Shown one piece after another: positions 1-7,720 of a stretch of 13,984 bases of DNA; position 1 is the first letter of the stretch; each line of letters opens with the position of its first letter. Under the pieces are notes generated by a model that saw only the letters and a program-made list of their open reading frames with translations, searched no databases and was not told where the DNA came from. Made by a program: the position numbers and the translations under genes. The stretch lies in assembly GCA_910586095.1 (NCBI GenBank), contig CAJUHQ010000090.1:1-13984 (forward strand). Direction: 5' to 3'. The stretch comes from an uncultured Lachnospiraceae bacterium. GTDB lineage: Bacteria > Bacillota > Clostridia > Lachnospirales > Lachnospiraceae.

Positions 1-1
1 A

Positions 2-925
2 TATGAAGTAGTAGCAATCAATGATTTGACAAGCCCAAAGATGTTAGCACAATTATTAAAGTATGATTCTTCTCAGGGTAAGTATGCATTGGCTGACAAG
101 GTATCCGCTGGCGAAGATACCATTACAGTTGATGGACAGACACTTAAAATTTACAAAGAGCCAGATGCAAATAACTGTCCTTGGGGCGAGTTAAAAGTTG
201 ACGTTGTATTAGAGTGTTCTGGTTTCTATACAAGCAAAGAGAAAGCACAGGCACATATCAATGCCGGCGCAAGAAAAGTTGTTATTTCTGCTCCTGCAGG
301 AAATGACCTTCCTACAATCGTTTATAATGTAAACCATGAGACATTATCACCTTCTGATACAATTATCTCTGCAGCTTCCTGCACAACAAACTGCTTAGCT
401 CCTATGGCAAAGGCATTAAATGATTTGGCAGGCATCAAGTCTGGTATCATGAGCACTATCCATGCATACACAGGCGATCAGATGATTTTAGATGGACCTC
501 AGAGAAAAGGTGATTTGAGAAGATCACGTGCAGGTGCTTGCAATATCGTTCCAAATAGCACAGGTGCTGCAAAGGCAATTGGCTTAGTTATTCCTGAGTT
601 AAACGGGAAGTTGATTGGTTCTGCACAACGTGTACCAACTCCTACAGGTTCTACTACTATTTTAGTTGCAACTGTTGAGAAGTCTGTGACAAAGGATGAG
701 ATCAATGCAGCAATGAAGGCAGCAGCTACAGAGTCATTTGCTTACAATGAGGATGAGATCGTATCTTCTGATATTGTTGGTAGCACATATGGTTCTATCT
801 TTGATGCTACACAGACAATGGTTGGTGAAGACAACCTGGTGCAAGTAGTATCTTGGTATGACAATGAGAACAGCTACACATCTCAGATGGTAAGAACAAT
901 CAAGTACTTCTCAGAGTTAGCATAA
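2..925 (+). CDS. gap: Glyceraldehyde-3-phosphate dehydrogenase (5' end missing)
   Basis: This is the cytosolic glycolytic enzyme that oxidises and phosphorylates glyceraldehyde-3-phosphate with NAD+ to 1,3-bisphosphoglycerate. The open frame runs in from the window edge: in frame from base 2 it reads YEVVAINDLTSPKM, the end of the first part of the nucleotide-binding fold, so only about 25-30 N-terminal residues (with the Gly-rich NAD motif) are missing. The TTG at base 26 is internal and is not the start. The active-site motif ASCTTN gives the nucleophilic Cys at visible residue 127, and the partner His lies in HAYTGDQ at visible residue 154. The phosphate-binding NSTGAA stretch, the RVPTPTGS stretch and the C-terminal WYDNENSYTSQM are all present. 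The gene ends in TAA and is followed 21 bases later by a strong terminator, so it is transcribed apart from pgk despite being next to it. Identity is very secure. Confidence 0.97.
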   Translation, partial: YEVVAINDLTSPKMLAQLLKYDSSQGKYALADKVSAGEDTITVDGQTLKIYKEPDANNCPWGELKVDVVLECSGFYTSKEKAQAHINAGARKVVISAPAGNDLPTIVYNVNHETLSPSDTIISAASCTTNCLAPMAKALNDLAGIKSGIMSTIHAYTGDQMILDGPQRKGDLRRSRAGACNIVPNSTGAAKAIGLVIPELNGKLIGSAQRVPTPTGSTTILVATVEKSVTKDEINAAMKAAATESFAYNEDEIVSSDIVGSTYGSIFDATQTMVGEDNLVQVVSWYDNENSYTSQMVRTIKYFSELA

Positions 926-946
926 TTCGTGAATCAAAGACCTATC

Positions 947-978
947 AAAGGTCCGGTCTTATGGACCGGACCTTTTTT
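947..978 (+). terminator. Intrinsic terminator of gap
   Basis: A perfect 12-bp stem (947-958 with 964-975, GC-rich core GGTCCGGTC) closes a 5-base loop and runs into six T residues (973-978). It lies just after the gap stop codon and separates gap from pgk. Confidence 0.93.
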
Positions 979-1074
979 ATGCACAGCCTGTGAAAAGGAA
1001 ATATGTCTCTATGCGGCGCGGCAAGGAAATATGCAGCGAAAGCTGTCCACATCCAGTGCGCGGGTAGTGATAAC
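979..1074. repeat. GC-rich spacer with an 11-bp direct repeat, gap-pgk interval
   Basis: The gap-pgk interval (926-1239) has no gene. After the terminator it holds a short palindrome (CACAG/CTGTG, 982-992), an 11-base direct repeat AAGGAAATATG at 995-1005 and 1023-1033 (28 bases apart), a GC-rich patch (1012-1022) and a small hairpin CAGC-GAAA-GCTG (1034-1045). The base composition is unlike the AT-rich surroundings. Fragments such as ATGCGGC and the CAGC/GCTG hairpin recall the hairpin elements in front of gpr and spoIIP, so this could be a decayed copy of a similar element. That link is an inference from short similarities only. Confidence 0.4.
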
Positions 1075-1099
1075 AGTTTAGTCATAGAATGACTAAGCT
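1075..1099. promoter_or_regulatory. Near-perfect inverted repeat upstream of the pgk promoter (possible operator)
   Basis: Two 11-base arms (1075-1085 and 1089-1099) pair across a 3-base centre with a single G-T wobble. The repeat abuts or overlaps the proposed -35 region of the pgk promoter and has no T-run, so a protein-binding site is more likely than a terminator. No regulator is visible nearby, and its identity is unknown. Confidence 0.5.
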
Positions 1100-1130
1100 T
1101 GTCTAAGCAAATAGTGTTATATCATATAAT
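1099..1130 (+). promoter_or_regulatory. Probable promoter of pgk
   Basis: A perfect -10 hexamer TATAAT lies at 1125-1130. The best -35 match is TTGTCT at 1099-1104, but the spacing to TATAAT is 20 bases, longer than usual; CATATA at 1123 would give 18. Transcription would begin near 1136-1138, giving a leader of about 100 bases that contains the interleaved repeats at 1171-1227. Confidence 0.55.
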
Positions 1131-1145
1131 GAAGAAAATACGAGT

Positions 1146-1227
1146 GAATGATATTTCAGTCGTTCATTCCTTAAGTTTGTGTCTGCGCTGCAACCACAAA
1201 CTTGAGATGTACTAAAAGCAGCGCAGA
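1146..1227 (+). promoter_or_regulatory. Structured pgk leader with interleaved inverted repeats (pseudoknot or switch)
   Basis: Repeat A (1171-1181) pairs with A' (1195-1205): nine perfect pairs (AAGTTTGTG with CACAAACTT) plus a wobble and one more pair. Repeat B (1182-1191, TCTGCGCTGC) pairs perfectly over 10 bp with B' (1218-1227). B lies inside the A-A' loop and B' lies outside it, so the order is A-B-A'-B'. This is the topology of an H-type pseudoknot. The connectors are 0, 3 (AAC) and 12 bases. With no linker between A and B, not all ten B pairs may form at once, so alternation between hairpins A-A' and B-B' is an alternative. B' ends three bases before the GAGG ribosome binding site (1231-1234). 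A small hairpin (GAATGA 1146-1151 with TCATTC 1164-1169) precedes it. The ligand or partner is unknown. Confidence 0.72.
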
Positions 1228-1239
1228 AATGAGGAAAAA

Positions 1240-2463
1240 ATGGGATTGAATAAAAAGTCAGTTGATGATATCAATGCAAAGGGAAAAAGAGTGCTTGTAA
1301 GATGCGATTTTAATGTACCTTTAAAGAATGGTGAGATTACAGATGAGACACGTATTGTCGCAGCGCTTCCCACGATCAATAAACTGATTAAGGATGGTGG
1401 AAAAGTTATTCTTTGTTCACATTTGGGCAAAGTAAAAAATGGACCTAATGAGAAAGAGTCTTTAGCACCTGTGGCAAAGAGACTTTCAGAGAAGCTTGGC
1501 AAGGAAGTGACTTTTGTATCAGATTATAATGTGACAGGAGAGGCAGCTACTGCGGCAGTTGCAGCAATGAATGAAGGTGACGTTATTTTGTTACAAAACA
1601 CACGCTTCCGCGGTGCAGAGGAGACAAAGAACGGAGAGGCATTTAGCAAAGAATTGGCAGATCTGGCAGACTTGTATGTATGTGATGCATTTGGCTCTTC
1701 ACATAGAGCACATGCCTCTGTAGCAGGTGTTACAAAATGCATTACAGCAAAGGGCGGAGAGAATGCAGTAGGATACTTGATGCAAAAAGAGATCGAGTTC
1801 CTCGGAAATGCAGTTGAGAACCCAGTAAGACCATTTGTAGCTATTCTTGGTGGTGCAAAAGTAGCCGACAAATTGAATGTTATCAATAATCTGCTTGAGA
1901 AATGTGACACTTTGATTATTGGTGGTGGTATGGCCTTTACATTCTTGAAAGCAAAGGGATATGAGATTGGAAATTCTCTAGTAGATGATGAGAAGCTTGA
2001 GTATTGCAAGGAAATGATGGATAAGGCAGAAAAGCTTGGCAAGAAACTCCTTTTGCCAATCGATACCACAATTGCAGATAGCTTCCCGAATCCAATTGAT
2101 GCAGAGATTGCAGTGGAAGTAGTGGATGCAGATCAGATTCCTGCTGGCAAAGAGGGATTAGATATTGGTACAAAGACTGCGGAGCTTTTTGCAGATGCAG
2201 TCAAGTCTGCAAAGACAGTAGTTTGGAATGGGCCAATGGGTGTATTTGAAAATCCAGTTCTTGCAAAGGGAACTATCGCTGTAGCAAAGGCATTGGCTGA
2301 GACAGAAGCAACAACCATTATTGGTGGTGGTGATTCTGCAGCGGCAGTAAATCAGTTAGGATTCGCAGATAAAATGAGCCATATTTCTACAGGCGGTGGC
2401 GCTTCTCTTGAATTTTTAGAGGGAAAAGAGCTTCCAGGTGTAATGGCAGCAGATGATAAATAA
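1240..2463 (+). CDS. pgk: Phosphoglycerate kinase
   Basis: This cytosolic monomeric kinase transfers phosphate from 1,3-bisphosphoglycerate to ADP, making ATP and 3-phosphoglycerate. At 407 residues it is full length or slightly longer than the usual bacterial enzyme. Family signatures in order: RVLVRCDFNVP near residue 20, the SHLG phosphoglycerate-binding motif near residue 60 (followed by KVK rather than the common RPK), LLQNTRF, CDAFGSSHRAHAS, the hinge-side GGAKVADK, WNGPMGVFE, GGGDSAAAV and the C-terminal STGGGASLEFLEGKELPG. The start ATG is fixed by GAGG at 1231-1234. It follows gap but has its own promoter and structured leader, so it may be regulated independently. tpiA follows 78 bases later with no terminator between, so the two are probably co-transcribed. 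Confidence 0.97.
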   Translation: MGLNKKSVDDINAKGKRVLVRCDFNVPLKNGEITDETRIVAALPTINKLIKDGGKVILCSHLGKVKNGPNEKESLAPVAKRLSEKLGKEVTFVSDYNVTGEAATAAVAAMNEGDVILLQNTRFRGAEETKNGEAFSKELADLADLYVCDAFGSSHRAHASVAGVTKCITAKGGENAVGYLMQKEIEFLGNAVENPVRPFVAILGGAKVADKLNVINNLLEKCDTLIIGGGMAFTFLKAKGYEIGNSLVDDEKLEYCKEMMDKAEKLGKKLLLPIDTTIADSFPNPIDAEIAVEVVDADQIPAGKEGLDIGTKTAELFADAVKSAKTVVWNGPMGVFENPVLAKGTIAVAKALAETEATTIIGGGDSAAAVNQLGFADKMSHISTGGGASLEFLEGKELPGVMAADDK

Positions 2464-2465
2464 AT

Positions 2466-2503
2466 CACATAATTTATCATAAAACGTTGAACAAATTGAT
2501 GTG
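2466..2503 (+). other. Hairpin between pgk and tpiA
   Basis: Bases 2466-2475 (CACATAATTT) pair with 2493-2503 with one bulged G. There is no T-run after it, so it does not look like a terminator. It could mark an RNA processing or stability site in a pgk-tpiA message. Confidence 0.4.
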
Positions 2504-2541
2504 TAATAAATGGATACTGGATTAAAAAGGAGAGAACAGAC

Positions 2542-3291
2542 ATGGCAAGAAGAAAGATCGTAGCAGGCAACTGGAAGATGAATATGACTCCTAGTGAGTC
2601 TGTTAAGTTGGTTGCAGAGTTAAAAGATCTAGTTCAGTCAGATGATGTAGATGTAGTGTATTGTGTACCTGCAATTGATATTGTACCAGTGGTAGAGGCT
2701 GTAAAAGGTACTAATGTAGAAGTTGGTGCTGAGAATATGTACATTGAGGAGAAGGGAGCTTTTACAGGCGAAATTTCTCCGAATATGTTAGTTGATGCAG
2801 GTGTGAAGTATGTTATTATTGGTCATTCAGAGCGCCGTGACTATTTTAAAGAGGACGATGCACTGTTAAATAAAAAAGTGGCTAAGGCATTTGAACATGG
2901 TCTTACTCCAATTTTATGTTGTGGTGAGTCATTAGAGCAACGTGAGATGGGTGTGACAATGGATTGGATTCGGTTCCAGATTAAATCGGATTTAGTGGGA
3001 ATTACAGCAGACCAAGTAAAGAAGTTGGTGATTGCATATGAGCCAATCTGGGCTATTGGAACAGGTAAGACTGCTACAACAGAGCAAGCACAGGAAGTTT
3101 GTAAGGGAATTCGTGATTGCATTGCTCAGATGTATGATGCGGCTACGGCTGAGGAAGTACGTATTCAGTACGGCGGTTCTGTAAATGCAGGAAATGCGGC
3201 TGAATTGTTTGCGCAGCCAGATATTGATGGCGGTTTAGTTGGTGGTGCAAGTCTCAAGGCTGACTTTGGGAAGATCGTAAATTATAAGTAA
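2542..3291 (+). CDS. tpiA: Triose-phosphate isomerase
   Basis: This cytosolic TIM-barrel enzyme interconverts dihydroxyacetone phosphate and glyceraldehyde-3-phosphate, feeding the latter to gap. The length of 249 residues is typical. The catalytic residues are in place: Lys12 in GNWKMN, His95 in IGHSERR and the base Glu167 in YEPIWAIGTGKTAT, which also contains the flexible lid. The phosphate-binding loops YGGSVNAGNA and GGLVGGASLK are present near the C-terminus. The ATG is preceded by AGGAG at about 2529-2533. It lies downstream of pgk in the same direction, and a hairpin that may end the message follows its stop codon. Confidence 0.97.
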   Translation: MARRKIVAGNWKMNMTPSESVKLVAELKDLVQSDDVDVVYCVPAIDIVPVVEAVKGTNVEVGAENMYIEEKGAFTGEISPNMLVDAGVKYVIIGHSERRDYFKEDDALLNKKVAKAFEHGLTPILCCGESLEQREMGVTMDWIRFQIKSDLVGITADQVKKLVIAYEPIWAIGTGKTATTEQAQEVCKGIRDCIAQMYDAATAEEVRIQYGGSVNAGNAAELFAQPDIDGGLVGGASLKADFGKIVNYK

Positions 3292-3319
3292 ACCTAAAAG
3301 GGCGGCAAATAAAAGCAAT

Positions 3320-3368
3320 ACAAGGGAATTCATCAGCAGGAATCAAACTGTTGGATTCCCTTGTTTGA
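3320..3368 (+). terminator. Likely terminator after tpiA
   Basis: A perfect 10-bp stem (ACAAGGGAAT 3320-3329 with ATTCCCTTGT 3355-3364) encloses a 25-base loop that itself holds a weak CAGCAG/CTGTTG-type pairing. The following T-run is short and interrupted (TTGTTTGAG), so termination may be partial. Confidence 0.55.
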
Positions 3369-3430
3369 GTTACAATAAGAATTTTTAATGAAACCAAAAT
3401 TTTAATAGTGAAATCTAAGTAGGAAGGCAT

Positions 3431-3703
3431 ATGGAGATCAGAGACAAAGATAAGATTACAATGACACATACAGGGCTTCTGACCGGAAAAAATGGAAAGA
3501 AAGTAATTCATGTGTGTTTTGAGCGAAAAAATCAAACAGGAAACGATTACGCTGAGATTATTCTTCCGAGTAGAAAAGTGGTGCATGCAAAAGGATTTGA
3601 GGAAGGAGAGCTTGCACAGTTACAGCTTTATCTAAAGGATCAGGAAAAAGACATTATAAAAAATGCTAAACAGATCAATCACGATATTATTTTTAAGTTT
3701 TAA
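3431..3703 (+). CDS. Small protein of unknown function (90 residues)
   Basis: I do not recognise a named family. The protein is soluble, with no signal peptide or membrane segment, and is rich in Lys and Glu. Its first half looks beta-rich (alternating stretches such as KVIHVCFER and YAEIILPSRKVV). The second half, from FEEGELAQLQLYLKDQEKDIIKNAKQI, looks helical and charged. The start is supported by AGGAAGG at 3421-3427, four bases before the ATG. Codon use and the ribosome site resemble those of the neighbours, so it is a believable gene. It lies 45 bases before the histidine kinase in the same direction and could be co-transcribed with it, but nothing in the protein points to a signalling role. 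Confidence 0.8.
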   Translation: MEIRDKDKITMTHTGLLTGKNGKKVIHVCFERKNQTGNDYAEIILPSRKVVHAKGFEEGELAQLQLYLKDQEKDIIKNAKQINHDIIFKF

Positions 3704-3748
3704 GAGTGACAAAATAAAGGTTATGTTATAAAAAGACAGGAAACACAG

Positions 3749-5902
3749 ATGATCAGACTAGTAGAATTAATGAATGGGGAAATTGTGGGACGAGCAAGTT
3801 TTCCCAGAATGATATGCGTTATTATTGTATTAATCTGCGCGATTGTTTTTATAACTCAAAGTAGCAATACCAATATGCTGCAACGCAAAGCTAAAATGTT
3901 TCAATATTTTAGTTATGGGTATTTTGAGGTGTATGTCGTGGATCTAAATAGAGGCTCCTATGAAATTGTTCGTTCGACCCACAGAAGCAGCAGCCACAGT
4001 AAAAAATTTGTAGGAAATTATTCAGAATTGATAGAATCCACTATGGCGATGTGGGTGAAACCGCGCTATCAGGAATTGTTCTATCAACTGTGTGATATGG
4101 AACAAATCAAAGAACAGTTTCGGGCAGGTGCTCCAAAGATAGAGTTTATCTATGAATCATATGATGAGAAGTGGAAGTGTCTAAAATGTTTCCCTGTGAT
4201 AAATTATGGACTGGGAAATGAAAAGATGATTTTTACAATTAAAGATTATGATGAGGAAATGAAGATACGGATTAGGGGGGCACTTTCAACAGAGGCAATG
4301 AATAATATTTATGTTATGGTTGCCTTTCGGGATGTTGAGGCAGACAGATATGAGCGTGTACATTGTGCCGAGGAAATTTTTGATTTTCCCGCAAAGGGCA
4401 ATTATTCTGAGTTGACTCAAAGACTAGTAGAACTGATTCATCCAGATGACAGAGAAAGTTATCTCACTGAATTTTCAGACGAACGATTTGAGAAAAATAA
4501 AAGAGCAGAAGGAGAATATCGGCTTTTAGGTAAGGATGGGCAATATCATTATTATCGCGAATATCTTACACAAGTAACGATTTTATCTGTCTCGCGAATG
4601 GTTATTATTGTGAAAAATATTGATGAGCCTAAAATGCACGAAATTTGGAAGGCACAACAACTACAAAAAGAGTTTAATGCCAAGGCAAAAGAACTCGAGA
4701 TGACCAAACTGCTTGCAAAAAAGAGTGAGGATCTAGAAAAGGCATTGTTGCAGGCAGAAAATGCCAACCGTGCTAAGAGTAAGTTTCTTTCTAATATGTC
4801 ACATGATCTACGTACTCCAATGAGTGCAATATTGGGCATGACGTATCTGGCGAGAAAACATGTCAACGAAACAGAGGAACTAGAGAAATGTCTAGAGGCG
4901 ATTCTGTCTTCATCACAGAATATGTTGATGTTGATTAATAACGCGCTCGATATGAATAAGATCGAGAAAGGTGTTATTGAGTTGTATGAGAAACCAACAG
5001 ATCTTGAAAAGATTATCAAAGATGTGGAAACGATTATCCGAAGTCAATGCGTGGATAATGGTCAAAATCTATTGATTGATTGCAGCTTAATTCAACATCG
5101 GTATCTCTATATAGACGAACTTCGTGTACGTCAGATTCTAATCAATCTTTTGTCAAATGCTGTAAAGTATACACAGGATGATGGTCAGATAGGGATGAAA
5201 GTGACTGAATTGTCAAAAGATGGAGAATATTGTACGATTTCATTTAAAATTACCGATAATGGAATTGGGATGAGTGCTGATTTTATAAAGCGTATCTTTG
5301 AACCATTTGAGAGAGAGAAAACAGATCTTTCTCGCAAGGTAGAGGGAACAGGTCTTGGGATGACAATTGTGGAGAATCTAGTTAGTATTATGAAAGGCCA
5401 CATAGATATAGACAGTACTGTCAATGTTGGAACGAGTATTACTGTGTTGCTTCCCTTTAAGGTATGCACTCAAAAGGATAGTGATAGAGAGCAGGAACAA
5501 TCAACCCTACAACAAACATTTCCTGAAAAGCGAATTCTCATTGTAGAAGACAAGCATATTAACATGAAAATAATTCGCGGGTTCTTAGAAGATTCTCAGC
5601 TTGTAATTGATGAGGCGCGAAATGGCAAAGAGGCCGTAGATGCAATAAAGGAATCAAAGGAAGGAACATATGATTTGATTTTTATGGATATTAATATGCC
5701 AGTGATGAAGGGGGATGAGGCTGCTATAGCAATTCGCAAGATGGAACGACAGGATTGCAAAACGATTCCAATTATAGCCATGACAGCCAATGCATTAGCT
5801 AGTGATGTTCAAAATTCGTATCGGTGTGGTATGAACGGACATATTTCAAAACCTATCGAACCTAAAGAAGTATATCGATGTCTGAATGAGTGGCTTTCAT
5901 AA
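3749..5902 (+). CDS. Membrane-anchored hybrid sensor histidine kinase with receiver domain
   Basis: The 717-residue protein has one hydrophobic segment (about 21-36), so the sensor part is probably cytoplasmic. Two related PAS-like regions follow (about 55-170 and 185-297); both contain a GNYSEL stretch at the matching place, suggesting an internal duplication. A charged coiled coil (about 300-345) leads to the dimerisation domain with phospho-acceptor His352 in SHDLRTPM. The ATPase domain has NLLSNAVKYT (N box), DNGIGM (G1), FEPFERE (F box) and GTGLGM (G2). The C-terminal receiver (about 593-717) has VED, phospho-acceptor Asp647 in FMDINMP, MTAN and the conserved Lys in SKP. No HPt protein or separate output regulator is nearby, so the phosphorelay partner lies elsewhere. 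The ligand cannot be read from the sequence. The ribosome site is a weak AGGAAA. Confidence 0.92.
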   Translation: MIRLVELMNGEIVGRASFPRMICVIIVLICAIVFITQSSNTNMLQRKAKMFQYFSYGYFEVYVVDLNRGSYEIVRSTHRSSSHSKKFVGNYSELIESTMAMWVKPRYQELFYQLCDMEQIKEQFRAGAPKIEFIYESYDEKWKCLKCFPVINYGLGNEKMIFTIKDYDEEMKIRIRGALSTEAMNNIYVMVAFRDVEADRYERVHCAEEIFDFPAKGNYSELTQRLVELIHPDDRESYLTEFSDERFEKNKRAEGEYRLLGKDGQYHYYREYLTQVTILSVSRMVIIVKNIDEPKMHEIWKAQQLQKEFNAKAKELEMTKLLAKKSEDLEKALLQAENANRAKSKFLSNMSHDLRTPMSAILGMTYLARKHVNETEELEKCLEAILSSSQNMLMLINNALDMNKIEKGVIELYEKPTDLEKIIKDVETIIRSQCVDNGQNLLIDCSLIQHRYLYIDELRVRQILINLLSNAVKYTQDDGQIGMKVTELSKDGEYCTISFKITDNGIGMSADFIKRIFEPFEREKTDLSRKVEGTGLGMTIVENLVSIMKGHIDIDSTVNVGTSITVLLPFKVCTQKDSDREQEQSTLQQTFPEKRILIVEDKHINMKIIRGFLEDSQLVIDEARNGKEAVDAIKESKEGTYDLIFMDINMPVMKGDEAAIAIRKMERQDCKTIPIIAMTANALASDVQNSYRCGMNGHISKPIEPKEVYRCLNEWLS

Positions 5903-6022
5903 CAGTGAAAGTATTGAATAGTAAGCTCACATCATGCAATTTTGTATATCATTTCAGGCCGCATGGTCCTCTATACTATGAATTTTTATAAGGTGATACA
6001 AAGTGGGACATGGAGAAGTGAT

Positions 6023-6949
6023 ATGAAAGAGGACAAAGAATCTTGTATGTTATGCCCGCGGGCATGCAAAGTACAAAGAGGAGAAGAAAAAAGGGGATAT
6101 TGTGGGGAGACATGGCAGGTGCGGGCAGCAAGAGCTTCTCTTCATCTGTGGGAGGAACCCTGTATCAGCGGACAAAAAGGGTCGGGAACCATATTTTTCT
6201 CAGGTTGTTCTTTGCGCTGCGTGTTCTGTCAAAATAAAAGTATAGCACGTGGAGACAAAGGTAGAAAAGTAACAATTGAACAATTAGCAGAGCTGTTTTT
6301 GATTTTGCAGGATAACAAGGCAAGTACGATCAATCTAGTAACACCAACACATTTTGTACCACAAATCGTTTTAGCGCTAGAGCGTGCAAAGAAAAATGGT
6401 CTAATACTCCCAGTAGTATATAATACAGCAAGTTATGAGATGGTTGAGACAATCCAACGGTTAGAAGGGTTAGTAGATATTTATTTGCCTGATATGAAAT
6501 ATAAAAGCAAAGAGATTTCAGACAAATATTCAAAAGCGCCAGATTATTTTGAGTATGCATCTAAGGCAATTAAAGAGATGGTACGCCAAGTAGGAGAACC
6601 TGTATTTGAGAAAGGTCTTATGAAGCATGGTGTGATTGTCAGACATATGGTTATGCCAGGATATACCAAAGATTCCAAAGAAATTTTAAAATATTTGTAC
6701 GAGACATATGGTAATAAAATTTATCTGAGTATTCTAAATCAATATACACCCCCTAAAGACTTGCAGGAATTTCCAGAAATACAAAGAAGAGTGACAAAAA
6801 GAGAATATAAAAAGGTAGTGGATTATGCGATTGAGCTAGGTATTGAAAGAGCATTTGTACAAGAGGGAAAAACGGCACAAGAAAGCTTTATTCCTGATTT
6901 TGATGAGCCAATATTTCTAGAGAATGTGACAAAAAGTACAATTTTATAA
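6023..6949 (+). CDS. Radical SAM protein, PflX/COG1313 type
   Basis: The 308-residue protein has the radical SAM 4Fe-4S motif CxxxCxxC at Cys62, Cys66 and Cys69 (SGCSLRCVFCQN). An N-terminal Cys set C8-x2-C11-x3-C15-x11-C27 (CMLCPRAC to GYCG) could bind another metal or cluster. The stretches LHLWEEPCISG, INLVTPTHF, VDIYLPDMKY and VIVRHMVMPG are what I know from the COG1313 family, which is related to pyruvate formate-lyase activating enzymes; the true substrate of that family is not established. The frame is open from a TTG at 5942, but I place the start at ATG 6023 because GGAG (6012-6015) stands seven bases before it and the protein then begins just before the first Cys motif. It heads a three-gene group with a HAD hydrolase and a small protein, spaced 16 and 23 bases apart. 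Confidence 0.88.
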   Translation: MKEDKESCMLCPRACKVQRGEEKRGYCGETWQVRAARASLHLWEEPCISGQKGSGTIFFSGCSLRCVFCQNKSIARGDKGRKVTIEQLAELFLILQDNKASTINLVTPTHFVPQIVLALERAKKNGLILPVVYNTASYEMVETIQRLEGLVDIYLPDMKYKSKEISDKYSKAPDYFEYASKAIKEMVRQVGEPVFEKGLMKHGVIVRHMVMPGYTKDSKEILKYLYETYGNKIYLSILNQYTPPKDLQEFPEIQRRVTKREYKKVVDYAIELGIERAFVQEGKTAQESFIPDFDEPIFLENVTKSTIL

Positions 6950-6965
6950 TGGAGGTTTTTACAAG

Positions 6966-7697
6966 ATGTACCAGAATTATATTTTTGATTTGTATGGAAC
7001 ATTGATTGCTATTCATACAGATGAGTACAGTAAGGATTTTTTTAGAAAGTATGCAAAATGGTTGAGGCGACAGGGATATGTGTTTGCATGGAAAGATTTT
7101 TATCATCTTTATACATGGACGGGACATCAGTACAGAGAAAAAGCTCTGCATGATGGACAATATAGCAATCCAGAGATTCAAGTAGAGGATGTGATACGAG
7201 ATGTTTTGGCGATAAAAGGGTATCATGTTTCAGATGAAGAACTTTTATATTTATGTGAGAATTTTAGAAAAATTTCGCTTATTTATATGTATTTATACCC
7301 AGATACATTTGCATGTCTAAATGGGTTGAAAAAGGCAGGAAAAAAGCTTTATCTTTTGTCAAATGCTCAGAGAAGCTTTACTTGGCAGGAATTAGAGAGC
7401 ACAGGACTTATTCCATATTTTGATGGCATTTTGATCTCGTCAGATGAAGGGTGTATGAAGCCAGACCCCCAATTTTATGAGATCTGTTGTAAGCGTTATC
7501 AGTTGGAGAAAGCACAGTCTGTTATGATTGGAAATGAAATGGGATCAGATATGGCAGGCGCAAAAGCGGTGGGAATAGATGGTTTTTATATTAGTCGTGC
7601 GGCAGTATTTCATGAAGAAAAAGAACCAATTTACCGATATGTCTCAAAGAATGGTTCACTCATGGAAGTGTTGATACAGACAAATATTGCCATATAA
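6966..7697 (+). CDS. HAD-superfamily hydrolase
   Basis: The 243-residue soluble protein has the HAD motifs in order. Motif I is FDLYGTL with nucleophile Asp8; the Tyr at the next key position is the form found in haloacid-dehalogenase-like members. Motif II is the Ser in LLSNAQ, and motif III is the Lys in CMKPDPQFY. Motif IV lies in MIGNEMGSDMAGAKAVG, where Asn replaces the more usual first Asp but the later Asp is present. A helical cap is predicted between motifs I and II (about residues 18-100). The substrate cannot be told; small phosphorylated metabolites are typical. The ATG follows GGAGG at 6951-6955 by ten bases. The gene lies 16 bases after the radical SAM gene, so the two are probably co-transcribed, but no shared pathway can be shown. 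Confidence 0.9.
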   Translation: MYQNYIFDLYGTLIAIHTDEYSKDFFRKYAKWLRRQGYVFAWKDFYHLYTWTGHQYREKALHDGQYSNPEIQVEDVIRDVLAIKGYHVSDEELLYLCENFRKISLIYMYLYPDTFACLNGLKKAGKKLYLLSNAQRSFTWQELESTGLIPYFDGILISSDEGCMKPDPQFYEICCKRYQLEKAQSVMIGNEMGSDMAGAKAVGIDGFYISRAAVFHEEKEPIYRYVSKNGSLMEVLIQTNIAI

Positions 7698-7720
7698 ATT
7701 AATTGGCAAAGAGGAGATAT

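Noticed and set aside
1171..1227. T-box or classical metabolite riboswitch ahead of pgk
   Set aside because: No T-box sequence, specifier stem or terminator is present, and the form matches no riboswitch I know.
1524..2069. Minus-strand open frame of 181 codons inside pgk
   Set aside because: The plus-strand frame is unmistakably phosphoglycerate kinase; the antisense frame is Ser/Phe/Ala-rich with no ribosome site.
3706..3732. Extended -10 promoter (TG-T-TATAAA) for the histidine kinase
   Set aside because: Transcription would start only about ten bases before the ATG, leaving part of the ribosome site out, and the -35 spacing is 15.
4552..5019. Minus-strand open frame of 155 codons inside the histidine kinase
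   Set aside because: It is a shadow of the kinase core; no domain is recognisable.
5942..6022. N-terminal extension of the radical SAM protein from TTG 5942
   Set aside because: No ribosome site precedes the TTG, whereas GGAG precedes ATG 6023, and the extension does not resemble the family.
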